64,000 nt of DNA. Origin: Algibacter sp. L3A6. GTDB lineage: Bacteria > Bacteroidota > Bacteroidia > Flavobacteriales > Flavobacteriaceae. The DNA is taken from NCBI RefSeq assembly GCF_009796825.1, contig NZ_CP047030.1, positions 2,843,501-2,907,500 on the forward strand. Direction: 5' to 3'. This document shows, piece by piece, positions 1-9,243 of the stretch; the stretch's first letter is position 1; each line of letters begins with the position of its first letter. Under the pieces are notes generated by a model, which saw nothing but the letters and a program-made list of their open reading frames with translations, did not search any database and was not told where the DNA came from. The translations under genes and the position numbers were made by a program.

Positions 1-1
1 A

Positions 2-439
2 ATAGATTATCCAAATGGCGATGTGCCAAGCGATAAAGGAGTTTGTACAGATGTTGTTATTCGTGCGTATAGAAAAATGGGAATAGACTTGCAGAAAAAT
101 GTGCATGAGGATATGAAAGCTAATTTTAGTGCTTATCCTAAAATTTGGGGACTTAAAAGAACTGATAAAAATATTGATCACCGAAGAGTTCCTAATTTAA
201 TGACATATTTTAAAAGGCAAGGCGCCGAAAAAGCAATCACCGAGCAGGTTAAAGATTATTTACCTGGAGATGTAGTGTGTTGGAATTTGGGAGGTGCAAT
301 AACACATATAGGTATAGTTGTCGATAAAAAATCTACAGACGGAAAACGTAATTTAATTGTTCATAATATTGGTAGCGGACAAGTTTTAGAAGACTGTCTT
401 TTTGATTTTAAAATTATTGGACATTACAGATATATGTAG
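2..439 (+). CDS. DUF1287 domain protein, 3' part (5' end outside window)
   Basis: The frame is open to the left window edge and reads in-frame through residues IDYPNGDVPSDKG before an internal GTG that could be mistaken for a start, so this is the C-terminal about 145 residues of a longer gene. The segment CTDVVIRAYR followed later by THIGIVVD is typical of DUF1287 (YijF-like) proteins, which have a papain/NlpC-like layout with a Cys near the start of the domain and a His in the second half; an amidase or peptidase activity is inferred from this and not proven. The signal peptide expected for the family would lie outside the window. The next gene, a sulfurtransferase, starts 45 bases downstream behind its own promoter, so the two need not be co-transcribed. 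Confidence 0.75.
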   Translation: MDYPNGDVPSDKGVCTDVVIRAYRKMGIDLQKNVHEDMKANFSAYPKIWGLKRTDKNIDHRRVPNLMTYFKRQGAEKAITEQVKDYLPGDVVCWNLGGAITHIGIVVDKKSTDGKRNLIVHNIGSGQVLEDCLFDFKIIGHYRYM

Positions 440-456
440 AAAACAACTTATTTCTT

Positions 457-464
457 TATATTTG
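457..464 (+). promoter_or_regulatory. -7 promoter element for the sulfurtransferase gene
   Basis: TATATTTG matches the Bacteroidetes -7 consensus TAnnTTTG and lies 20 bases before the ATG at 484. No convincing -33 TTG is present at the right spacing. Confidence 0.5.
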
Positions 465-483
465 ATTAAACCACAAAATCAAC

Positions 484-1305
484 ATGAGCACTTCTATTAG
501 TTTACCAACACCAATTGTTTCTGTAAAATGGCTTCAAGAGCATTTAAACAATGAAAATCTTATTATTTTAGATGGTACCATAAATAAAGTTTTTAATGCT
601 TCTCAAAAACAAATACCAGGAACAAGACTTTTCGATATTAAAAAGAAATTTAGCGATGTTTCGAATCCGTTTCCTAGTGCTTTTCCTTCGGAAGAACAGT
701 TTCAAAGAGAAGCTCGGAATTTAGGTGTAAATAACAATAGTGCCATTGTAGTTTATGATGATAAGGGAATTTACTCGAGCGCACGTGTTTGGTGGTTATT
801 TAAGGCGTTTGGTTATAATAACGTTGCAGTTTTAAATGGAGGTTTTCCTGAGTGGTTAAATGCTGGTTATGCCACAGAATCTATGACGAATTATGAAGGT
901 GCAATAGGCGGTTTTTTCGCGAACCTTCAACCTAAATTCATGCAATTTTTTGATGATGTAAAAGTAGCTTCAGCAAATAAAACACATACAATTATAGATG
1001 CACGTTCTGCCGGACGATTTAACTGTGAAGTACCAGAACCTCGCGAAGGTTTGCGTATGGGGACCATTCCTAATTCTGTTAATTTACCTTTTACCGATTT
1101 ATTAACGGACGGTGTTTTAAAACCTCAAGTAGAGCTAGAAAAAGCTTTTTATATGTTAGCCGATAAAAATGATGATATTATATTTTCGTGCGGATCTGGT
1201 TTAACAGCATGTGTTTTGGCTTTAGCGGCCGATATTTCTGGATATAACAATCTATCGGTTTACGATGGTTCTTGGACAGAGTGGGGGAGTTTAGTAGCTA
1301 ATTAA
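484..1305 (+). CDS. Thiosulfate/3-mercaptopyruvate sulfurtransferase (two rhodanese domains)
   Basis: This 273-residue protein has the length and two-domain layout of SseA/TST-type sulfurtransferases. The N-terminal rhodanese domain (about 10-125) is structural and carries VVYDDKGIYSSARVWW; the C-terminal domain (about 150-270) carries the active-site loop CGSGLTAC with the persulfide-forming Cys at residue 236. The loop CGSGxTAC resembles mercaptopyruvate sulfurtransferases more than the CRxGxR loop of thiosulfate sulfurtransferases, so 3-mercaptopyruvate is the likelier donor; this is inference from the loop. There is no signal peptide, so it should act in the cytoplasm. The ATG at 484 follows a TATATTTG promoter element, and the gene seems to be transcribed alone. 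Confidence 0.88.
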   Translation: MSTSISLPTPIVSVKWLQEHLNNENLIILDGTINKVFNASQKQIPGTRLFDIKKKFSDVSNPFPSAFPSEEQFQREARNLGVNNNSAIVVYDDKGIYSSARVWWLFKAFGYNNVAVLNGGFPEWLNAGYATESMTNYEGAIGGFFANLQPKFMQFFDDVKVASANKTHTIIDARSAGRFNCEVPEPREGLRMGTIPNSVNLPFTDLLTDGVLKPQVELEKAFYMLADKNDDIIFSCGSGLTACVLALAADISGYNNLSVYDGSWTEWGSLVAN

Positions 1306-1393
1306 AGGTTTAGCGTGATACTTTTTTTATATCTATAAAAAGGATTTAAAAATAATTACACTCTGTATTTGTTTGATAAAAAACTATTAGAAA

Positions 1394-2149
1394 ATGAACA
1401 AGAAGCTTAAATTAGGGATCTTAGTTTTTATCGTTGGGTTTATTGGTATTTTATCTACATTAACTATGGATATTGTTTTGCCAGAGGAAATTCAACAAAA
1501 GGTATCCGAGCTCTTTACGCCACTACAATTTAAACTGCTTAGTTTAATAAACCCTACAGGCTTACTCCTTATTACAGTTGTTTTAGGAGTACTGCTCTAT
1601 GATAAAGTTAACCTTAAGTTACCACTATTCGAAAAGCTTACTTATGGCAAAAAGGAGATAGAATTATCAGGGATTTTAAAATATGGAATCATTGGTGGAG
1701 TTATTGCAGGAATATTGATAACACTTGTTTCTGTAATGTTTCTACCTATGCTGCCTAGCGATTTTATAGCATTAGGAGATAAATTTAAGCCAACTCTGGT
1801 AATGCGGTTTTTTTATGGAGGTTTAACAGAAGAGATTTTAATTAGGTTTGGAGTTATGACACTAATTATTTGGCTAATTTTTAAACTATTTGGTAAGTTA
1901 AACTCGGTTGTTTATTGGTTAGGTATTTTGGTTTCAGCAATAATTTTCGGGCTTGGCCATTTGCCTGTTGTTTTTACTTTTGTTGATGCTCCTAATGCAG
2001 AATTAATAGTCTACATTATTTTTGGAAATGCAATAGGTGGTATTGTTTTTGGCTGGCTTTACTGGAAAAAAGGATTAGAAGCAGCAATGGTAGCCCATAT
2101 CTTTGCGCATATAATTATGTTGGCAGGAGAAAATATGTTTAATATATAA
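1394..2149 (+). CDS. CPBP family intramembrane glutamic endopeptidase
   Basis: A 251-residue multi-pass membrane protein of the CPBP (CAAX protease/bacteriocin-processing, Abi) family. Hydrophobic stretches suggest about seven or eight membrane segments. The family motifs are present: EEILIR (E146, E147, R151), FGLGH (H189), and a last motif HIFAH at about 235-239. In this family these residues form the active site; substrates of most bacterial members are unknown, and roles from membrane protein processing to bacteriocin self-immunity have been suggested. The gene stands alone between a sulfurtransferase and a small secreted protein, so the context does not name a substrate. Confidence 0.85.
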   Translation: MNKKLKLGILVFIVGFIGILSTLTMDIVLPEEIQQKVSELFTPLQFKLLSLINPTGLLLITVVLGVLLYDKVNLKLPLFEKLTYGKKEIELSGILKYGIIGGVIAGILITLVSVMFLPMLPSDFIALGDKFKPTLVMRFFYGGLTEEILIRFGVMTLIIWLIFKLFGKLNSVVYWLGILVSAIIFGLGHLPVVFTFVDAPNAELIVYIIFGNAIGGIVFGWLYWKKGLEAAMVAHIFAHIIMLAGENMFNI

Positions 2150-2258
2150 ATAAAAAATCAAAACTTTTGGAAGTAAAATTGTAATATTTCGTTTCAATAG
2201 AACTTTATAATTAGACTCCAATATTAAAAAGCACTCAATGGAAGTCATTAAAAAAATA

Positions 2259-2750
2259 ATGAAGAAAACAAGAACTTTAATTTTTATATGTATTTGCTTA
2301 TTTAGCTTGCATAGTTTTGGAAAAACGGATAAAAACTTAGTAATAAATACAGAAATAGCAAGTGATTCTTTATTGGTTTTTAAAAGTGAAGTCATTGATC
2401 TTATAAAACTTTCTTCAGGTAAGGCTAAAAATCATCGTACGGTTACATCGATTAACTATCACATTATAAATTTTGATACCAATGAAATTATCTTTTTTTT
2501 CAAAATAACAGGTGAAGATTGGAAACATGACATCTATCCTGTTAAATCAAAACTAGATAAGCCAAAAATGATAACGTTTGATATTGATTATGAAAAGTCT
2601 ATAGTTTTAAATGTTTATTTGGAAGTAAATCCTTTTAAAGCAATATCATATCTACATAGTGATGGTAATATGTTTTACTTTAGAGAATTGCAGAAATTAA
2701 GTAAAGAGGAATTGGCCGAGCTTGAACTAGGTAATTATAATAAAAATTAA
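2259..2750 (+). CDS. Small secreted protein of unknown function
   Basis: About 163 residues from the ATG at 2259, which gives a compact signal peptide (MKKTRTLIFICICLFSLHSFG); an ATG at 2238 would add seven residues and is also possible. I recognise no family. The mature part has alternating hydrophobic and polar stretches, compatible with a periplasmic beta-rich domain, and no cysteines or metal-binding motifs stand out. The gene stands alone; the 220 bases that follow it are very AT-rich and hold no clear terminator. Confidence 0.65.
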   Translation: MKKTRTLIFICICLFSLHSFGKTDKNLVINTEIASDSLLVFKSEVIDLIKLSSGKAKNHRTVTSINYHIINFDTNEIIFFFKITGEDWKHDIYPVKSKLDKPKMITFDIDYEKSIVLNVYLEVNPFKAISYLHSDGNMFYFRELQKLSKEELAELELGNYNKN

Positions 2751-2970
2751 TGTTTGTATAAATTTGGGGCAAAAATATCTTGAATTTTATGGCTAATAGC
2801 CTCTCAATAGGAACAAAAGATTTGGATGTATTGTATAACTTTAGTTATATATATATGTATGTATTAAATTCAATGTTTTTGGACAGAAAAATGTATTAAT
2901 CGTATTTTAATACTGTTTTCGTTGAAATATTGCTTATTTATAAAGTTTAACCCCAAATTGCTTTAAACAA

Positions 2971-4932
2971 ATGAAAAATAGAATTATCACTTTCAATAAG
3001 AAGGTTACATTATTAATATGTTTTATCTCCTTATTCGCCAGTACAAAGGCATTTACTCAAGAAGAAATTTATGTAGACAATCAATTAAGTGCACCTTGTT
3101 TAGGTACATATTCCATTAGTAATAGAGATTGTACAGGTAGTGATGGTGATGCTTATAATACATTAGCAGGTGCTGCTGCAGTTGCCTCTGCTGGGGATAC
3201 TATTCTTATAAGGGAAGGTGTTTTTACAACTCAATTAAAACCTATAAATTCTGGTACAGCCATAAATAGAATAGTTTATAAAAACTATGGTAACGAAGAA
3301 GTTATGATTACTGGAGCTTCACTTTCACCAGCTGTTTATATTTATGAAGTAGATTATATTACAATAGAAGGCTTAAATATTGAAAATGTAAGACGGTGGT
3401 TAAATGCCTTGGGATCCAACAATATTATATTAAAAAATAATACATTTAAAGATGCATTAGATTCTGGCGGTAGTTCTAAAACGGGGTTGTTTTTTCAAGA
3501 CTCAAATTATAATAGAATTACAAATAATATCATAGATAATTCGACTCAAGATAATATTGGTTTAATTCAATCTAATTATAATTTAATTGATAACAATACA
3601 ATTACTAGAGCCGAACACGTTTTGTGGACAATAAAATGTAGTAACTATAATGTAATTCGTGAAAATTATTTTCATAATGAGCTACAAAAAATAGGGGAAG
3701 TTTACGATTGCGATAATGTTGGACATGGTGATTCTCCATACAATAAAATTACTTCGCTTAACGATACAAAGCATAATGTAATAGAGCATAACGTTTTTGC
3801 ATTTACAACTTCTCCAGTTAATGCATCTCCTTATTCAGGCATTCAATACGCGGGGCAAAATGGTATTATTAGAAATAATGTGTTTTATGATTGTCAAGGA
3901 CCTCCAATATCGTTAACCTTATACTCCGGTGAGGCTACTTTTAATTATGGAAATAGAGTTTATAACAACGATTTTTATAACAATGAGTTTGGAGCAATAG
4001 ACATATCGGGATCAACATCTTACACATTCAATGATCAGGAAATAAAAAATAATATTCTTTTTAAGAATAAATTTATTCAGAGAGATTCACGTTGGTCGTG
4101 GTATACAGAACTTAATGATAAACCGGTTCAGATTTTTACAGGTAGAACAACAGATGTAATATTAGATAATAATAATATATTTAATTCTGAAATAGACGAA
4201 TTGTATACTATTGCTTATGGTAGCCGTAATTCTTCGTCTAACCCTGACTCTAAATCGCTAACTTGGTGGGGAACTAATTACCTTGAATTATTTTTGAACA
4301 GCCTTCAGGTCAATCCTGGTTTTGTAGATGTATCGACTTATAATTTTAATTTATCAGAAGGAAGCCCTATGATTGATGCAGGTGGTTTTCTTACCGAAAC
4401 TTCATCATCAGGAAGTGGCAAAACAATGTCAGTGGTAGATACTTCTTATTTTGTTGATGATTTTGGTATCGATGATTTTACTGGAGATACAATACAATTA
4501 GAGGGGCAAAATGAAAGGGCTGTTATTACTAGCATAAATTACGATACTAACACGCTCACTTTAGATGTTGCGTTAACTTGGAGTTCTGGTCAAAAATTAA
4601 GTAGATCGTATAGCGGAACCGCACCTGATATTGGCGCATTTGAGTACGATAACGGAAGTTCTTTAAGTTTAGAATTAGAATATGATGATTCAAATTTTAA
4701 AATGTATCCTAATCCAACAACTTCTATAGTTACAGTAGAATTAAGTACTCTTGGAAGTGATAATATCACCAATTTATCTATCCTTAATGTATTAGGTTCT
4801 ACTCTTTATAATAGTTCTATAGATCATAAAAAAGTTGTTGAGTTTGATATGAAGGATTTACCCAATGGAGTTTATTTATTAAAAATTAATACAGAAAGTA
4901 AAGCGATGATAAAAAGAATTGTAAAAAACTAA
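2971..4932 (+). CDS. Secreted right-handed beta-helix protein with T9SS sorting domain
   Basis: 653 residues with a signal peptide (about 1-30), then many short Asn-rich repeats of the kind NNxIxxN (about 120-400) typical of the parallel beta-helix fold of polysaccharide lyases and related surface proteins, and a C-terminal T9SS type A sorting domain of about 75 residues that begins near KMYPNPTTS. The T9SS domain should carry the protein through the outer membrane and anchor it to the cell surface. Beta-helix proteins of this sort often bind or cleave polysaccharides, but no catalytic motif is evident and there are no SusC/D or sulfatase neighbours, so the substrate is unknown. A strong hairpin terminator follows about 100 bases downstream. 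Confidence 0.85.
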   Translation: MKNRIITFNKKVTLLICFISLFASTKAFTQEEIYVDNQLSAPCLGTYSISNRDCTGSDGDAYNTLAGAAAVASAGDTILIREGVFTTQLKPINSGTAINRIVYKNYGNEEVMITGASLSPAVYIYEVDYITIEGLNIENVRRWLNALGSNNIILKNNTFKDALDSGGSSKTGLFFQDSNYNRITNNIIDNSTQDNIGLIQSNYNLIDNNTITRAEHVLWTIKCSNYNVIRENYFHNELQKIGEVYDCDNVGHGDSPYNKITSLNDTKHNVIEHNVFAFTTSPVNASPYSGIQYAGQNGIIRNNVFYDCQGPPISLTLYSGEATFNYGNRVYNNDFYNNEFGAIDISGSTSYTFNDQEIKNNILFKNKFIQRDSRWSWYTELNDKPVQIFTGRTTDVILDNNNIFNSEIDELYTIAYGSRNSSSNPDSKSLTWWGTNYLELFLNSLQVNPGFVDVSTYNFNLSEGSPMIDAGGFLTETSSSGSGKTMSVVDTSYFVDDFGIDDFTGDTIQLEGQNERAVITSINYDTNTLTLDVALTWSSGQKLSRSYSGTAPDIGAFEYDNGSSLSLELEYDDSNFKMYPNPTTSIVTVELSTLGSDNITNLSILNVLGSTLYNSSIDHKKVVEFDMKDLPNGVYLLKINTESKAMIKRIVKN

Positions 4933-5034
4933 ACTAATCGATTTGTATGCTTAGTTTTTATTAAATAGAGTAGATAGGTAATTAAACTTTTATAATAAAT
5001 AGAATAGTAAATGCAATATTTATTATATAAAAAA

Positions 5035-5072
5035 AGAGTCTCACGAAATTTATTCGTGAGACTCTCTTTTTT
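5035..5072. terminator. Bidirectional intrinsic terminator
   Basis: A perfect 13-bp stem (5035-5047 with 5053-5065) around a 5-base loop, flanked by A-run and T-run on the two sides. It can end transcription of the beta-helix gene on the plus strand and of the broken small gene on the minus strand. Confidence 0.88.
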
Positions 5073-5086
5073 ATAATTTATTAACG

Positions 5087-5322
5087 TTAGATACTATATA
5101 GTGTTCCGCTTATTACGTTGTAATTGCTAACATGAAATTCATTTCTGTTATTAAAAGCGAAGAAGGGTAATATTCCATCAGTAGCTAAGGCTCTTTTAGG
5201 TAATAAATCGTTCTGACTATCAGAAAAAACCAATCTTTTAACTGCTCATAGGTGTAATCTTCAGTATCAAATGCAGGAGTCATTTTGTTTAGTGATTTTG
5301 AAAACATATCTTTTAATCCCAT
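5087..5322 (-). pseudogene. Frameshifted small gene (about 78 residues if repaired)
   Basis: From the ATG at 5320-5322 the minus strand reads MGLKDMFSKSLNKM and continues to DYTYEQLKDWFF, then runs into a stop at 5185-5187. Shifting the frame by one base at the six-base T run (plus-strand A run 5224-5229) restores a coherent continuation SDSQNDLLPKRALATDG to HVSNYNVISGTLYSI and a stop at 5087-5089. A seven-T run would give one intact protein of about 78 residues. I do not recognise the family. A shared terminator sits just beyond the stop, as expected for a real gene. It may be a true pseudogene, a phase-variable homopolymer gene or a sequencing error. Confidence 0.65.
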
Positions 5323-5394
5323 CTTATTTTATGATTATTATAGCTATAAAATTAATAAACAAAATATAGTATTTATTTCTCAAGTCATTATGTT

Positions 5395-5604
5395 GTGTTA
5401 ATTTTTCTTACTTTAAAATATTTAATAGTGTTTTTTCATCGCTTTTTTTGTGAGGGTGCAGTTTTGATAAATTTGGATAATACTGTTCCCAAAACTAAAG
5501 CATGGTTTAAGGAATTAAAAAAACATAAAAGAGTTAAATATATAGAGTTAATAGCAAGGAGGGATTATGCTTCTTTTAATGCTTCAATATATTGGTTTTG
5601 TTAG
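5395..5604 (+). pseudogene. Possible gene remnant, unknown
   Basis: An open frame with a weak GTG/TTG-type start and a coding-like stretch (LINLDNTVPKTKAWFKELKK, then a Lys/Arg-rich segment) that stops at 5604. There is no promoter match and no recognisable domain, and about 40 bases further on another stop-bounded coding-like stretch begins (SYLEKISSENIIN, ending in a TAA just before 5758). Together they look like pieces of a decayed gene, but chance cannot be excluded. Confidence 0.25.
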
Positions 5605-5754
5605 GATAAAATAACGAAAAGAACTATGGTTATTATAGTTTGTAAGTTCTAGCTATTTAGAAAAGATAAGCAGTGAAAACATTATTAATACCGTTTGTAA
5701 GAAAGAATTTTATAGGCTTGGTATACTTGAAAAAAGTATCTTTAATCGAAAAAC
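5605..5754. other. Non-coding or decayed stretch
   Basis: No intact gene. The plus strand holds a start-less open stretch of about 40 codons (FVSSSYLEKI to FNRKT) ending just beside the stop of the convergent TRIC gene. No terminator hairpin was found between them. Confidence 0.3.
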
Positions 5755-6366
5755 TTAATGTTCAAATTCTTCCTTATAAAGTCTAGGTAAAGAGATTTTA
5801 AATTTAACAGCAAGTAAGCGTATTAGAATTACCACAGCACCAGAAATTATAAAAATCCAGTTTTCTTGAATAGGAAATTCTTTTAAAATAAAATAAGTGG
5901 CACCACCCATAATGCAAGCTGTAGCATAAATTTCTTTTCGAAAAATTACAGGAATTTCATTACATAATATATCACGAATTACACCTCCAAAGCTAGCTGT
6001 TATTGTTCCTAAAGCAATACAAATTAAAGGGTGTAACTCAGCTTCAATACCTTGCTCAACACCTGCCATAGTATATATGCTTATACCAATGGTATCGAAT
6101 AAAAACAGAGAGGTACGTAGATAATTAATTTTACTTCTAAAAAGTACTGCGGCAATAGTAGAGCCTAAAATAACGTAAGAAATTGTGATGTTTTGCATCC
6201 AGCTTACTGGTGTGTGGCCAATAAGTAAATCCCGTAATGTTCCACCACCAACAGCAGTTACAAAGGCAATGATTAAGATGCCAAAAATATCCATCTTTTT
6301 TTCTAAGGCAATTAAAACACCCGAAATAGAGAAAGCAACAATACCTAAAATATCGATGTAAAACAT
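5755..6366 (-). CDS. Trimeric intracellular cation (TRIC/UPF0126) channel family protein
   Basis: 203 residues, seven predicted membrane segments arranged as two homologous three-helix halves. Each half carries the glycine-rich GGxxRD signature: GGGTLRDLLIG (about 41-51) and GGVIRDILCNEIP (about 127-139). This is the pattern of bacterial TRIC channels (YadS/YicG, UPF0126), which conduct monovalent cations; some relatives have been linked to amino-acid transport. It sits in the inner membrane. The gene is monocistronic, transcribed toward the decayed region, with 204 bases of AT-rich DNA upstream that hold no promoter match I would defend. Confidence 0.85.
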   Translation of the reverse strand: MFYIDILGIVAFSISGVLIALEKKMDIFGILIIAFVTAVGGGTLRDLLIGHTPVSWMQNITISYVILGSTIAAVLFRSKINYLRTSLFLFDTIGISIYTMAGVEQGIEAELHPLICIALGTITASFGGVIRDILCNEIPVIFRKEIYATACIMGGATYFILKEFPIQENWIFIISGAVVILIRLLAVKFKISLPRLYKEEFEH

Positions 6367-6570
6367 ATGAGTTTAATTTATAGTTGTTAAATGTTTTATT
6401 AGAAAATTCAGTAGATATATGTAATTGCTGAAAAATTTAACGTATTAACAACGCTTATTTTTTTTGCGCGAAATTAGTTCTTTTTAAGGAGTGTTTCGGT
6501 TTTCTTTTATAAGATTTTTTTATGGGTAACTGTTCGATAATTATTTAAGATAAAAGCAGAAATATCACAC

Positions 6571-7317
6571 TTACATATTTTGAGTGTAATAGTTGTAGTC
6601 TTTCATAATAACATCAATAAACTCCATGTCAGTTTTTTGTTTGACTTCTTTGATTTCAACAACTTCTATAAGCTTTTCGCGCAGTTTTATTAAAGTTGGA
6701 TAATCTAGTGATGCTTTTGCAGTGGTAAATGTTTCTTTTATAATTCGAGCATCATTATCCGATAATTTTATCACATTCGGGTAAGTCGGCCTATAATTAT
6801 CTTGCAGATTTTCTAGTATGGTATGGCTAATGTTTACATTGTTTTTTAACGTAATTACCGATGTTCCGGCTGTAATATCACCTAGTCTTTGGTTTTTACT
6901 ACTGGTAATAATAGAGATTAATGCAACCACACCGCTAAGCATATTTAAATCTATAATACGAAAAAGCCAACGTATCAAAAAATCGGCTAAAGAGGCTTGG
7001 TAACCATCTATTTTCACCACTTTAATTTTTAAAATACGTTTACCTAAGGTTTGTCCATCCAAAAGAGTTTCAAAAATTAAGGTGTAAAAAATAACGGGAA
7101 AATAGCAGGTGACGTATATAGCGCCTTGAGACCAATTATCCATATCCTGAATTAAAGCAGGAATGTTAAACAGGTTGAAAAGCAGCTGGTAAACAACAAT
7201 AATGTAGGCTATTTTTATAATCCAATCTATGCCATATGCTAAAATACGTTCTCCAACACTCGCCGCTGTAAAATTTATATTAACATTTTGTGTAGTATTT
7301 ATTTGTAACTCTACCAT
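6571..7317 (-). CDS. RDD family membrane protein
   Basis: About 248 residues from the ATG at 7315-7317. A longer reading from 7356 would overlap the divergent gene at 7341, so the inner start is preferred. The RDD domain (about 15-165) has the defining Arg in GERILAYGIDW and Arg/Asp in RWLFRIID, with three to four membrane segments, then a cytoplasmic C-terminal tail of about 75 residues. RDD proteins are little understood; some have been proposed to act in Na+/H+ exchange. The divergent arrangement, with only 23 bases between starts, places it with the SpoIIM-like/MoxR/DUF58 operon, an association seen often in Bacteroidetes, and suggests a shared function. Confidence 0.85.
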   Translation of the reverse strand: MVELQINTTQNVNINFTAASVGERILAYGIDWIIKIAYIIVVYQLLFNLFNIPALIQDMDNWSQGAIYVTCYFPVIFYTLIFETLLDGQTLGKRILKIKVVKIDGYQASLADFLIRWLFRIIDLNMLSGVVALISIITSSKNQRLGDITAGTSVITLKNNVNISHTILENLQDNYRPTYPNVIKLSDNDARIIKETFTTAKASLDYPTLIKLREKLIEVVEIKEVKQKTDMEFIDVIMKDYNYYTQNM

Positions 7318-7340
7318 GAATTGTTTTAATTTGATTACAC

Positions 7341-8318
7341 ATGAGAGAAGTTGCATTTATTAAACAAAACAAAGAGAAATGGCTAGATTTTGAAAAAGCC
7401 ATTTTTGGAAAAACTTTAAAAAATCCAGACGAGCTGGCTTCTCTTTATATTCATTTGGTAAACGATCTATCTTACGCTCAAACCTATTATCCCAAAAGTA
7501 AAACAATTCTTTATTTAAACAACTTAGCAGCCAAAGCTTTTCAAAAAATTTATAAAACTAAGCGAGAAGATAGTAATAGATTTATACAATTTTGGAAAAT
7601 AGAAGTGCCTTTAATTGTTTATCAAAGCAGGCGGTATGTACTTTATGCATTCGCTATTTTCTTAACATTTGTTGCCATTGGTGTTTTGTCGGCTGCTTTC
7701 GATGATTCGTTTGTGCGTCTTATTTTGGGTGATCATTATGTAAACATGACTTTGGAGAATATCGAAAAAGGAGATCCGGTGGCTGTTTACAAAAGCGGTA
7801 GTAACTGGGGGAGTTTTATAGGTATTACGCTCAATAACTTATACGTGGGTATCAAGTCTTTTATATTTGGGGTTTTTGGCGGACTCGGAACAGGTTATGT
7901 TTTGCTACAAAACGGTATTATGCTTGGCGCTTTTCAATTTATGTTTCAAAAACATGGTGTGCTTTGGGAAAGTGTCCGTGGTATATGGATTCATGGCGCT
8001 ATGGAAATTTTTGCTATTGTTATCGAAGGTGCGGCAGGTTTACTTTTGGGAGCAAGTATTTTGTTTCCTAAAACTTATTCTAGAGTTACAAGCTTTAAAA
8101 GAGGCATGAAAGATGGTGTTAAAATATTAATTAGTACGTTTCCGTTTACTATTGCGGCTGGTTTTTTAGAAGGTTTTGTAACTCGATATTCTAACATTAT
8201 GCCCAATTGGTTATCGGTTGGTATCATTTTAATAACGCTAGGTATTATTTCATTTTACTATTTAGTTTACCCATTTATGGTAAATAAAAAACTTAAAAAA
8301 TCATATGGAATTATATAA
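7341..8318 (+). CDS. Stage II sporulation protein M-like membrane protein
   Basis: 325 residues with a soluble N-terminal helical part (about 1-95, starting MREVAFIKQNKEKW) and about five or six membrane segments after it. The order and sequence match the SpoIIM-like family that occurs in non-spore-formers. In Bacillus SpoIIM belongs to a peptidoglycan-remodelling complex; in Bacteroidetes its role is unknown. It is the first gene of a tight operon: its end overlaps the next gene by 14 bases, and further overlaps continue to the DUF4350 gene. It therefore probably works with the MoxR ATPase and the DUF58 protein. Confidence 0.85.
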   Translation: MREVAFIKQNKEKWLDFEKAIFGKTLKNPDELASLYIHLVNDLSYAQTYYPKSKTILYLNNLAAKAFQKIYKTKREDSNRFIQFWKIEVPLIVYQSRRYVLYAFAIFLTFVAIGVLSAAFDDSFVRLILGDHYVNMTLENIEKGDPVAVYKSGSNWGSFIGITLNNLYVGIKSFIFGVFGGLGTGYVLLQNGIMLGAFQFMFQKHGVLWESVRGIWIHGAMEIFAIVIEGAAGLLLGASILFPKTYSRVTSFKRGMKDGVKILISTFPFTIAAGFLEGFVTRYSNIMPNWLSVGIILITLGIISFYYLVYPFMVNKKLKKSYGII

Positions 8319-9243
8319 ATCAAGGGGTTTTAGTGAGTTTTTTCAAGATACATTCGCATTTATTAAACAAAACGGAAAACACTTTTTTAGAGAATATTTT
8401 ATTATAAATGGTATCTTTTTATTGGTTTTAGCAGTTTTGGGTTATTTCTTCACAAAGTTTTATAGCGATTTTGTTTTTGGGAGTATTCTAAACAATAAAA
8501 GCACTACGCTTTTAGATGAGTATCTAAATGATAATTTTGTGCTATTTATGGCTATGGTTTTTGTTTTCGTTATTGTTGCTATCATCGCCGGAATAGTATC
8601 TTATGCATTTCCCTTTATTTATTTAAAATTATATAACCATAACAGCGGTACAAACTTCGAAACACGAGATATTTTAAAAGCCTATAAAGCAAACCTCGGT
8701 AAACTTTTCACATTTATACTTTGCTGTTTTCTTATTGGTATACCTATGCTTATTATTTTTTCTATTGGTGCGCTAATTCTAACCGTTACTATTATTGGTA
8801 TCATGGCGCTTCCGCTTTTGGCAGGTGCTTTTATGCTTTTTTATGGCATGGCGTTAATGGAATATTTAGAAGGAGAAAAAGGCATTTGGGAGTGCTATCC
8901 ATACTCATGGAAGTTACTGAAATCTAAATTTTGGGCAGCAGTAGGTAGCGTTGGTTTGTTCTACTTAATCGTTTACATTATACAGAATATAATTTCAATT
9001 ATCCCTTACTTTTTTGGCATGGCAAGCATGTTTACTACGGTGCAAGATGGACCTTCTAACGAAGATCTAGGTGCTACCATGACGGTGGTTATGCTGGCTA
9101 TATTCTTCTTAACATTTTTTGTTAGTGCGGTTTTAGGTAACGTTGTACAGCTTAATCAAGGTATTGTATTTTACAGTTTAAAAGAAGATAAAGAGAATAT
9201 AAATACTAAAAGTGTTATCGATCAAATAGGTTCGGGTGAATAG
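8305..9243 (+). CDS. Multi-pass membrane protein, unknown function, of the MoxR/DUF58 operon
   Basis: 312 residues with about six membrane segments (near 30-50, 85-110, 135-160, 160-185, 210-235, 255-280). The N-terminus is a cytoplasmic amphipathic stretch and the C-terminus is short and charged. It resembles the unnamed integral membrane proteins found at this place in Bacteroidetes SpoIIM/DUF4129/DUF4350 clusters. No catalytic motif is visible. It overlaps both neighbours (14 bases upstream, 8 bases downstream), which suggests translational coupling, so its product is probably needed in fixed proportion to theirs. Confidence 0.75.
   Translation: MELYKSRGFSEFFQDTFAFIKQNGKHFFREYFIINGIFLLVLAVLGYFFTKFYSDFVFGSILNNKSTTLLDEYLNDNFVLFMAMVFVFVIVAIIAGIVSYAFPFIYLKLYNHNSGTNFETRDILKAYKANLGKLFTFILCCFLIGIPMLIIFSIGALILTVTIIGIMALPLLAGAFMLFYGMALMEYLEGEKGIWECYPYSWKLLKSKFWAAVGSVGLFYLIVYIIQNIISIIPYFFGMASMFTTVQDGPSNEDLGATMTVVMLAIFFLTFFVSAVLGNVVQLNQGIVFYSLKEDKENINTKSVIDQIGSGE

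Noticed and set aside
2075..2395. Minus-strand open frame of about 106 codons over the end of the CPBP gene and the start of the small secreted-protein gene
   Set aside because: It overlaps two better-supported genes on the other strand, one with clear family motifs and one with a signal peptide; no domain or promoter of its own.
7317..7356. Longer N-terminus for the RDD gene
   Set aside because: It would overlap the divergent SpoIIM-like gene and adds no conserved residues; the ATG at 7317 gives the expected RDD start.
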